Of a stretch of DNA of 46,693 bases, positions 16,409 to 23,985 are shown one piece after another; position 1 is the stretch's first letter; each line of letters opens with the position of its first letter. A model generated the notes under the pieces. It saw only the letters and a list, made by a program, of their open reading frames with translations, did no database searches and had not been told where the DNA came from. This DNA comes from an uncultured Verrucomicrobiota bacterium (GTDB lineage Bacteria; Verrucomicrobiota; Verrucomicrobiia; Limisphaerales; UBA9464). The translations under genes were made by a program, and so were the position numbers. The stretch spans positions 1-46,693 of the forward strand of contig CAIWAH010000044.1 in assembly GCA_903910585.1 (NCBI GenBank). Direction: 5' to 3'.

Positions 16409-17866
16409 ATGAAGCGTTACGACCTGTTCCTCAACGGCCAATCCGTCCCTGCCGCCAGCGGCAAGACGTTCACCACGACCAATCCCGCTGACACTCGCGA
16501 GACGGTGGCCACCTACTCCGCGGGCGGCCGGGAGGATGCCGCGGCGGCGGTCGCGGCGGCACAGGCGGCGTTTCCGAAGTGGGCCGCGACCACGTCGGTG
16601 GCGCGGGGCCGGATCCTTTCCAAGGCGTCGCAGCTGCTTGAAGCCCGCAAGGCCGAGTTGGCGGAACTGCTCGTGCGCGAGGAAGGCAAGACGCTCACCG
16701 AGGCGACCGGCGAGGTGCAGCGCGCGGCGGACATCTTCCGCTTCTACGGCGGGCTCAGCTACACCGTCGGCGGGCAGGTGATCCCGCATGATTTGCCGGG
16801 CAACTTGATGTTCACCCGGCGCGAACCGCTCGGTGTCGTCGCGCTGATCACGCCGTGGAATTTCCCCATCGCCATCCCGGTGTGGAAGCTCGCCCCGGCG
16901 CTGCTCTGCGGAAACACGGTAGTGCTCAAGCCCGCCTCGCAGGCGCCGGCAATGACCCTCGAAGTGGCGAAGGTGCTGCACGAGGCCGGCCTGCCCGCGG
17001 GCGTGCTGAACGTGGTAACTGGCGAGGGCCGCGCGTTCGGTGCCGAGATCGCCGCGAACAAGGCGGTGACGGCGCTGAGCTTCACCGGTTCGCATGCGGT
17101 CGGTTCCGCGCTCTATCAGGCCGTGGCGCCGCGCATGATCCGCTGCCAGTTGGAGATGGGTTCCAAGAATCCGACGATTGTCCTCGCCGACGCCGACCTC
17201 GACCTGGCGGCCAAGCTGGTAACCATCGCCGGCTTCGGACTCACCGGTCAGGCCTGCACGGCGACCAGCCGCGTGATCGTGGAACGGTCGGTTTTGCCGG
17301 CGTTCACCGAAAAGCTCATTGCCGCGGCCAAGGCGTGGAAGGTTGCCCCCGGCCTCACGCCCGGTGCGCAGATGGGCCCGGCGGTCAACGAGGCGGAACT
17401 CCAGGGCAACTTCGACGCCATCCAGCAGGCCCAGGCGGAAGGCGCGGAACTGCTCTGGGGCGGCGCGCGGCTGACGGAGGGCGAGTTCGCGCATGGCTGG
17501 TTCATGCAGCCGGCCATCCTCGGCAACGTGACGCCCGCTATGAAGATCGCGCAGGAGGAAGTCTTCGGTCCGGTGGTCGCAATTCTGGCCGTGGACAGCT
17601 TTGATGAAGCCATCACGGTCGCCAACGGCGTGCAATACGGCCTGAGCGCGAGCGTGGTGACGCGCGACTTCAAGCGGGCGATGCAATACGCCGAGCGCAT
17701 CGAGGTGGGCGTGGTGAAGGTGAACCAGATCTCGACCGGCCTCGCGCTGCAGGCGCCGTTCGGCGGCGTGAAGCAGAGCAGCACCGACTCGTTCCGCGAG
17801 CAGGGCACCGCCGCGCTGGACTTCTACACCCGCGGCAAGACGGTGTATCTGGACTACTCGGCGTAA
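16409..17866 (+). CDS. NAD(P)-dependent aldehyde dehydrogenase, possibly 2-oxoglutarate semialdehyde type
   Basis: A 485-residue cytoplasmic enzyme oxidising an aldehyde to the acid. Conserved pieces are TPWNFPIAIPVWKLAPAL (about 149-166), FTGSHAVG (about 226-233), the general base in LEMGSKNP (about 248-255), the catalytic cysteine in GQACTATSR (about 281-289), and QEEVFGPVV near 389. The GQACTATSRVIV form and overall match to sugar-acid pathway enzymes suggest an alpha-ketoglutaric semialdehyde dehydrogenase; this specificity is inference. The ATG at 16409 gives the standard N-terminus MKRYDLFLNGQ; an in-frame ATG at 16397 would add four residues. It stands alone, with 112 bases to the divergent hydrolase gene upstream. 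Confidence 0.93.
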   Translation: MKRYDLFLNGQSVPAASGKTFTTTNPADTRETVATYSAGGREDAAAAVAAAQAAFPKWAATTSVARGRILSKASQLLEARKAELAELLVREEGKTLTEATGEVQRAADIFRFYGGLSYTVGGQVIPHDLPGNLMFTRREPLGVVALITPWNFPIAIPVWKLAPALLCGNTVVLKPASQAPAMTLEVAKVLHEAGLPAGVLNVVTGEGRAFGAEIAANKAVTALSFTGSHAVGSALYQAVAPRMIRCQLEMGSKNPTIVLADADLDLAAKLVTIAGFGLTGQACTATSRVIVERSVLPAFTEKLIAAAKAWKVAPGLTPGAQMGPAVNEAELQGNFDAIQQAQAEGAELLWGGARLTEGEFAHGWFMQPAILGNVTPAMKIAQEEVFGPVVAILAVDSFDEAITVANGVQYGLSASVVTRDFKRAMQYAERIEVGVVKVNQISTGLALQAPFGGVKQSSTDSFREQGTAALDFYTRGKTVYLDYSA

Positions 17867-18069
17867 GGCTCGCGGGACCGGGAGATTCGGCCTCGCGCCG
17901 GTGTCGGATTCGGTGGCGGAGGAATGGTGCCCGGGCGCTGCGAGGGGTGCGCCGTGCTGGTGGCCTTCGCCGCGCACTTCGGAGGGCTTCAGTGTTTCGC
18001 AAAAAACTTCCGCGGGCATTGCCATTCGGCCCCGCGTTTGCTCCGGTGGGGCCGTTTCCGAACCGTAAC

Positions 18070-21000
18070 ATGACCACGCAACGCCTGTCTTTTCGCCCGT
18101 GGTTGGCCGGACTGCTCGCCGTATCCCTGGGGCTTTCCGCCACCGCGCAGCTGGTGCTCACCGAGTTTCTCGCCAGCAACAGCGGCGGTCTCGCCGACTC
18201 CGATGGCGATTCCTCCGACTGGATCGAGCTGCACAATCCCACCGCCAGCACGGTGAACCTGAAGGATTGGTCGCTGACGGATGACCCGGTGTTGCCGGCC
18301 AAGTGGAAGTTCCCGGCCACGAACCTGAACGCCGGCGCCTACCTGGTCGTGTTTGCCTCCGGCAAGAACCGGACGAACGCCGGCAGCCAGCTGCACACGA
18401 GCTTCAGCCTGGCGGCGGGTGGGGAATACCTCGCACTTTTCGCGCCCGAGGCGACGGCACCGGCCACGGAATTCGCCCCCGAGTTTCCGCCGCAGAAGCC
18501 GAACGTCTCCTTCGGTTTGCAGGGCGGGCAGACGCTTTTCTTCGATCCGCCGACCCCCGGCGCCGCCAACACGGGCGGATTCGCGGACTTTGTGGGCGAC
18601 ACAAAGTTCAGCCATGACCGCGGGTTCTATGAGCAGCCGTTTGACCTCGTGATCAGCACAGCGACGGCCGGCGCCACCATCCGCTACACCACGAACGGCA
18701 CCCCGCCATCCCTCAGCAACGGCTTCACCTACGCCGGCCCGGTCTCCATCCGCAGCACCACGGTGCTCCGGGCGGCGGCCTTCAAGACCGGGTTGCAGCC
18801 CAGCGGCGTGGACACCCACACCTACCTGTTCCTGGCCGATGTCATCCGCCAGGCGACCAACGGCGTCGCGCCCACGGGGTGGCCCTCGACGTGGGGTTCG
18901 AATGTCCGCGACTACGGCATGGACCCGGACATCGTGAATTCGCCGCTCTACCGCGATGAGATCATTCCGGCGCTGAAATCGCTGCCGTCCTTCTGCGTTG
19001 TCACCGACCTGAACAATTTGTTCAACAGCACGACGGGCATCTACGCCAACCCCGGGCAGGACGGCCGGCTCTGGGAACGGCCGATTTCACTTGAGCTGCT
19101 GCATCCCGACGGTGAGGACGGATTCCAGGTGAATGCAGGCATCCGGATCCGCGGCGGCTTCTCCCGGAGCACCAGCAATCCCAAGCACGCCCTCCGCTTC
19201 TTTTTCCGCGAGGAATACGGCGCGACCAAGCTGCGCTATCCGCTCTTCGGGGACCGGGGGGCGGACGAGTTCGACGCGTTGGATCTCCGCACCTTCCAGA
19301 ACTACTCGTGGAGCTTCCAGGGCGACTCCCAGGGGGTCTTCATCCGTGACCAGTTCAGCCGCGACAGCCAGTTGGACATGGGCCGGCAGGGCGAACGGGG
19401 AAACTACTATCACCTCTACATCAACGGCATGTATTGGGGCCTCTACAACACCTGCGAACGCCCTGAGGCGGCCTACTCCGCGACCTATTACGGCGGGAAC
19501 AAGGAGGACTGGGACGTGATCAAGGTCGAGGCCGGTCCCTACACGATCAACGCCACCGACGGCGACATGCAGGCCTGGACCCGCCTCTACAACGCCGCCC
19601 GCGCCGGCCTGACGAACAACGCCGCCTATTTCAAGATCCAGGGCCGCAACGAGGACGGCACGCCGAATCCCGCCTACGAGAACCTGCTCGAGGTCGATAA
19701 CCTCATCGATTACATGCTGGTGATCCTCTACGGCGGCAACCTCGATGCCCCGATCTCGAACTTCCTCGGCAACACCTCGCCCAACAACTGGTATGGCCAG
19801 CGCAACCGCACCGGGCTGACCGGCGGCTTCCGGTTCACGTCGCACGACGCGGAACACACGCTGCTCAACGTGAACGAAAACCGCACCGGTCCTTACGGCA
19901 CGGCGACCAGCTGGAGCGTGACCAAGAGCAATCCCCAATACCTCTGGCAGCAGGCGACCGCGAACCTGGAGTTCCGGATGCTCGCCGCGGACCATATCCA
20001 TCGCCACTTCTTCAATGGCGGGGCCCTGACCCCGGCCGCCGCGCGCGCCCGGTTCGCCGCCCGCACCAACCAGATTTACTCCGCGGTGGTGGCCGAGTCC
20101 GCCCGGTGGGGTGATTCCAAGGTCTCGACTCCGCTCACCCGGCAGCACTGGTTGAACTCGGTGAACGGCGTCATGGGGAACTACTTCAACCAGCGCACCG
20201 CGAACGTGCTCGCCCAGTTGCGCACCCGCGGACTGTATCCGTCCACGGCCGCGCCCGCCTTCAGCCAGCACGGCGGCGTTTTCAGCAACGGGTTCGCCGT
20301 GACCATCACCGCGCCTGCCGGCGAAATCTACTTCACGCTCGACGGCACCGATCCCCGGCTGATTGGCGGGGGCATGGCCCGGTCCGCCCGGCTCATCGCG
20401 AGCGGCACGCAGATTCCGTTGGCCGAAACCACCCGGGTCCGTTCGCGGGCACTGATTGGCACCAACTGGAGCGCGCTCAACGAGGCCGACTTCATCCTTG
20501 CCCAATCGTGGAAGACCCTCGCGATCACCGAGCTGATGTATAATCCGCCCGGCACCACGGACGTGGATGGGGATCACTACGAATTCATTGAGCTGAAGAA
20601 CACGGGCGGAGAGGAGCTCGACCTCAGCGGCGTGAGCTTCACCAACGGACTGAGCTTCACCTTTCCGCGCGGCTACCGGCTAGCTCCCGGGCGCTTCGCG
20701 GTGCTGGCGAGCGACGCGGCCGCGTTCACGAACCGCTACCCGACCGTGCCCGTCACCGGCGTCTATACCGGCAAGCTGGCCAACGGCGGCGAGCGTGTGA
20801 CGCTCGTGCATGCGACCGGCGAACCGATCTTTGACGTCGCCTTTGGTGATTCCGCGCCGTGGCCGGCGAGTCCCGATGGCACCGGCTTTTCCCTCGTGCC
20901 GGTCAGTGCGAATGCGAATCCCGAGCCCAACGCCGCCGCGAACTGGCGCGCCAGCACCCAGAGCGGCGGCTCTCCCGGCGCCGACGATCCGGCCGGCAAC

Positions 21001-23298
21001 ATTCCCCCGGTCGTCATCAGCGAACTGCTCGCCCACACCGACCCGCCGCAGGTGGACACGATCGAGCTGCACAATCCCGCCGCCCAGGCCGCCGATGTTT
21101 CAGGGTGGTATCTCTCCGATGATGCGGACCAGCCCCGGAAGTTCCGGCTTCCGGCTGGCTCGGTGATTCCGGCCGGCGGTTACCTGGTGCTCACCGAGGC
21201 CGGCTTCAATGCGGTGGCCTCACCGAACCGGTTCACCTTCAACTCGCACGGCGAACAGGTCTGGCTCTCCAGCGCGGACGCCGCCGGCAATCTCACGGGC
21301 TACAGCGACGGCTTCAGCTTCCCGGCGAGCGCCAACGGCGTGTCGTTCGGTCGCCACACGAACAGCATTGGCGAAGTGCAGTTCCCCGCGCAGGCCGCGC
21401 TGACCCTCGGTGCCGTGAATGCCGGTCCGCGGATGGGCGCGGTTGTGATCAGCGAGTTCAACTACGAGCCCAAGGCCGGCGATGTCGAGTTCGTGGAAAT
21501 CCACAACCTCACGGACGCCGCGGTGCCGCTGTTCGATCCGGCCTTCCCGACCAACCGCTGGCGGATCGCGGGTGTGGACTTTGAATTTCCGGCCGACGTC
21601 ACGTTGCCGGCCCATGGCTATGCCGTCGTGACGGCAGGCGATCCGGCGCTGTTCCGCAGCCGCTTTGGCATTCCCGCGGCGGTGCCGGTGTTCGGGCCGT
21701 TCCTCGGCAACCTTCAGGATGGCGGTGAACGGCTCGAGTTGCAGCGCCCCGACGCTCCCGACTACGTGACCAACCAGTTGGGGCAGGTGTCGGTGTTTGT
21801 CCCGTATCTGGCGGTGGATTCCGTCCGCTACAACGACCGGGCTCCATGGCCGGCGACGGCCGCCGGGCTGGGCTCGACCCTCGAACGCCGCACGCCGATT
21901 GCCTATGCCGACGATCCCGCGGCGTGGCGCGCCAGTCCGTTCGGCGGTTCGCCGGGCGTGGACAACGGGGCAAACCGCCCGCCCATCGCCGATGCCGGCG
22001 CCGATCGCGAGCTCGTGGAATCGGCGTTTCCGGTTCAGGTCTCATTGACCGCTTCGGCGACCGACGACGGCACGCCCGGTGATCCGCTGCGTTTCTCCTG
22101 GAGCCAGATCAGCGGGCCGGCCGGCATCGTGTTCGGCTCCCCGACTTCCGCCACGACCACCGTCGCGGTCCCGGGCACCGGCCTGTTCGGACTCCGCGTG
22201 ACCGTGAGCGACGGCGAACTCTCCGCGAGCGACGACCTCCTGATCAGTGTCACCCGCAGCGCCGGCGACGCGACCCTGCTGCCGCTCGGCTCGGTTTGGC
22301 GCTATCTCGACACCGGCACGGACCAGGGCACCGCGTGGCGTGCGTCTGGATTCGTGGATTCCGCGTGGAAGAGCGGACCGGCCCAGCTCGGCTACGGTGA
22401 TGGCGATGAGGTCACCGTGGTCGGCTTTGGCCCGGATTCCGGCAACAAATATACGACCACCTACTTCCGGACCCGCTTCAACGTCGTCGGGCTCGCCAGC
22501 ATCCAGTCGCTGAACCTCGGCATCGTCCGGGACGACGGACCGGTGGTCTATCTCAACGGCGTGGAAGTTTACCGCAACAATCTCCCCGAGTCCGACATCA
22601 CCTTTGGTTCCGCGGCCAATTCGGCCATTGGTGGCGCCGATGAGAGCACGCTCAACGAGGCGCCGATCGATGCTTCGGCCCTCCGCGAGGGTGAGAACGT
22701 TCTGGCCGTCGAGATGCACCAGAACAATGGTGGCTCGTCGGACCTCAGCTTCGACCTCCAGCTCACGGCCAAACGGCTGCCGACCAACAGCCGGCCGACT
22801 GCCAACGCCGGGGCCGACCGGACCGTCAATGCCGGGGAAGCGCTCGCGCTCAGCGCCTCGTTCACGGACGATGGGCTGCCGACGCCGCCCGGCGTGCCGA
22901 CGTTTGCATGGATCAAGGTCTCCGGCCCGGGCTCGGCCGCGTTTTCCCCGGCGAACTCGCCGCAGACTACGGTGCGCTTCGAGCAGGCGGGCACGTATGT
23001 CCTGCAGTTCTCGGCGAATGACGGTGAATTCGGCGCGACTGACGAGCTGACCGTTACGGTCACCGGCGGTGTGACCGAACCTCCCGTGCTCGCGGTGGTT
23101 CCCGGCGAACCCGCGCTGCTCCGGTTCACGGCGGCAGCCGGCGCCAGCTACATGGTGCGCGCCCAGGATTCGCTCGGCGGCGACTGGAGCAAGGTTCTCG
23201 ACGTGCCGGCGGCTCCCGCCGCCAGGATCATCGAAACACCCCTCACCGGTGCCGGGGAAGCCCGGTTCTTCCAGGTCATCACGCCGGCTCTGCCCTGA
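18070..23298 (+). CDS. Giant secreted CotH-kinase, lamin-tail and PKD-repeat surface protein
   Basis: About 1742 residues with a signal peptide (MTTQRLSFRPWLAGLLAVSLGLSATA), starting at the ATG at 18070; the frame extends 41 codons upstream without family features. Approximate domain order: lamin-tail (27-165), chitobiase C-terminal-like beta domain (180-255), CotH kinase-like region (310-640; RIRGG at 359-363 and HDAEHT with Asp593/Glu595 are the likely active-site parts), a second chitobiase-like domain (729-812), three more lamin-tail domains (814-960, 979-1110, 1123-1290), PKD (1302-1395), a jelly-roll-like domain (1401-1570), second PKD (1574-1665) and a short C-terminal beta domain. CotH kinases phosphorylate surface proteins in Bacillus spores. 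Here an extracellular or outer-surface role is likely, partner unknown. Confidence 0.9.
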   Translation: MTTQRLSFRPWLAGLLAVSLGLSATAQLVLTEFLASNSGGLADSDGDSSDWIELHNPTASTVNLKDWSLTDDPVLPAKWKFPATNLNAGAYLVVFASGKNRTNAGSQLHTSFSLAAGGEYLALFAPEATAPATEFAPEFPPQKPNVSFGLQGGQTLFFDPPTPGAANTGGFADFVGDTKFSHDRGFYEQPFDLVISTATAGATIRYTTNGTPPSLSNGFTYAGPVSIRSTTVLRAAAFKTGLQPSGVDTHTYLFLADVIRQATNGVAPTGWPSTWGSNVRDYGMDPDIVNSPLYRDEIIPALKSLPSFCVVTDLNNLFNSTTGIYANPGQDGRLWERPISLELLHPDGEDGFQVNAGIRIRGGFSRSTSNPKHALRFFFREEYGATKLRYPLFGDRGADEFDALDLRTFQNYSWSFQGDSQGVFIRDQFSRDSQLDMGRQGERGNYYHLYINGMYWGLYNTCERPEAAYSATYYGGNKEDWDVIKVEAGPYTINATDGDMQAWTRLYNAARAGLTNNAAYFKIQGRNEDGTPNPAYENLLEVDNLIDYMLVILYGGNLDAPISNFLGNTSPNNWYGQRNRTGLTGGFRFTSHDAEHTLLNVNENRTGPYGTATSWSVTKSNPQYLWQQATANLEFRMLAADHIHRHFFNGGALTPAAARARFAARTNQIYSAVVAESARWGDSKVSTPLTRQHWLNSVNGVMGNYFNQRTANVLAQLRTRGLYPSTAAPAFSQHGGVFSNGFAVTITAPAGEIYFTLDGTDPRLIGGGMARSARLIASGTQIPLAETTRVRSRALIGTNWSALNEADFILAQSWKTLAITELMYNPPGTTDVDGDHYEFIELKNTGGEELDLSGVSFTNGLSFTFPRGYRLAPGRFAVLASDAAAFTNRYPTVPVTGVYTGKLANGGERVTLVHATGEPIFDVAFGDSAPWPASPDGTGFSLVPVSANANPEPNAAANWRASTQSGGSPGADDPAGNIPPVVISELLAHTDPPQVDTIELHNPAAQAADVSGWYLSDDADQPRKFRLPAGSVIPAGGYLVLTEAGFNAVASPNRFTFNSHGEQVWLSSADAAGNLTGYSDGFSFPASANGVSFGRHTNSIGEVQFPAQAALTLGAVNAGPRMGAVVISEFNYEPKAGDVEFVEIHNLTDAAVPLFDPAFPTNRWRIAGVDFEFPADVTLPAHGYAVVTAGDPALFRSRFGIPAAVPVFGPFLGNLQDGGERLELQRPDAPDYVTNQLGQVSVFVPYLAVDSVRYNDRAPWPATAAGLGSTLERRTPIAYADDPAAWRASPFGGSPGVDNGANRPPIADAGADRELVESAFPVQVSLTASATDDGTPGDPLRFSWSQISGPAGIVFGSPTSATTTVAVPGTGLFGLRVTVSDGELSASDDLLISVTRSAGDATLLPLGSVWRYLDTGTDQGTAWRASGFVDSAWKSGPAQLGYGDGDEVTVVGFGPDSGNKYTTTYFRTRFNVVGLASIQSLNLGIVRDDGPVVYLNGVEVYRNNLPESDITFGSAANSAIGGADESTLNEAPIDASALREGENVLAVEMHQNNGGSSDLSFDLQLTAKRLPTNSRPTANAGADRTVNAGEALALSASFTDDGLPTPPGVPTFAWIKVSGPGSAAFSPANSPQTTVRFEQAGTYVLQFSANDGEFGATDELTVTVTGGVTEPPVLAVVPGEPALLRFTAAAGASYMVRAQDSLGGDWSKVLDVPAAPAARIIETPLTGAGEARFFQVITPALP

Positions 23299-23313
23299 CG
23301 GGGCGGGCCGGTT

Positions 23314-23907
23314 TCAGAGCCGCGCCTTGATGGTGCGGATGCCGCGGCCGAGCACCGGGACGTGTTCCCACAGCCCGGCCGCGCTGTCCCAGTAGTCCTG
23401 GTGGATCAGCACGCGGCCCTGTTCGTCAAAACGCACCAGGGTGATGCCGGGCGTGCGGATGGTCTCTCCGGCGGCGACCTTCTTCATCCGCACATCCATG
23501 ACCCAGCGGAAGTAGTAGGCGCCGTCGGCCGCCCGGGTCACGTCGGCGAACTCTACGGTGAGGCTCTCGGCATTCTCCGCAGTTTCGAGGAAGTAGTCGC
23601 GGATCTGGTCGGCGCCCCGGAGCGTCTTGAGCGTGTCGTTGAGATAGGCGTCCGGGGCGTAAACCTGCGCGGTCTGCTCGCGGATGGTGGCCTCGCTCCA
23701 GTTGCCGAGGAACCGCTTCACCCGTTCGATCGCCTGACGCTCCGCCTCGGAACCCGCGGCCACCGTCGGCCGGGCACTGGCGGCGGCAAAGGCCGTGCGG
23801 GACTCCTCCGCAAAATCCGTGCGCTTCGGCACCGCGGAACAACCCGCCAACATCCAGCCGGCGGCCAGCAATCCGGCCGCGCCCACGCCGAGAAATATCC
23901 TCTTCAC
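23314..23907 (-). CDS. SnoaL/NTF2-like domain lipoprotein
   Basis: A 197-residue predicted lipoprotein: signal peptide ending in LAGC with Cys23 as the lipidated residue. Residues about 55-180 have the composition and pattern of the SnoaL-like (NTF2-like cone) fold, including FLGNWSEATI, YAPDAYLNDTLKTLRGADQIRDYF and a closing beta part with IHQDYWDSAAGLWEH. Many such domains bind small ligands or act as isomerases, and many are non-catalytic, so no reaction is assigned. It follows the cytochrome/WD40 gene on the same strand after 78 bases and may be last in that operon. It ends convergently, 15 bases from the CotH protein stop. Confidence 0.78.
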   Translation of the reverse strand: MKRIFLGVGAAGLLAAGWMLAGCSAVPKRTDFAEESRTAFAAASARPTVAAGSEAERQAIERVKRFLGNWSEATIREQTAQVYAPDAYLNDTLKTLRGADQIRDYFLETAENAESLTVEFADVTRAADGAYYFRWVMDVRMKKVAAGETIRTPGITLVRFDEQGRVLIHQDYWDSAAGLWEHVPVLGRGIRTIKARL

Positions 23908-23985
23908 CGGTCCAACGTGGCCGCGATCCGCGGATCGGCAACCTAGCCGCCAGGCGGGCTTGCCGCCGGGGTCGCCCGGATCACT

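Noticed and set aside
19087..20577. Long antisense frame over the CotH gene
   Set aside because: Glycine/valine-rich product typical of GC-rich shadows; the sense protein has clear domains.
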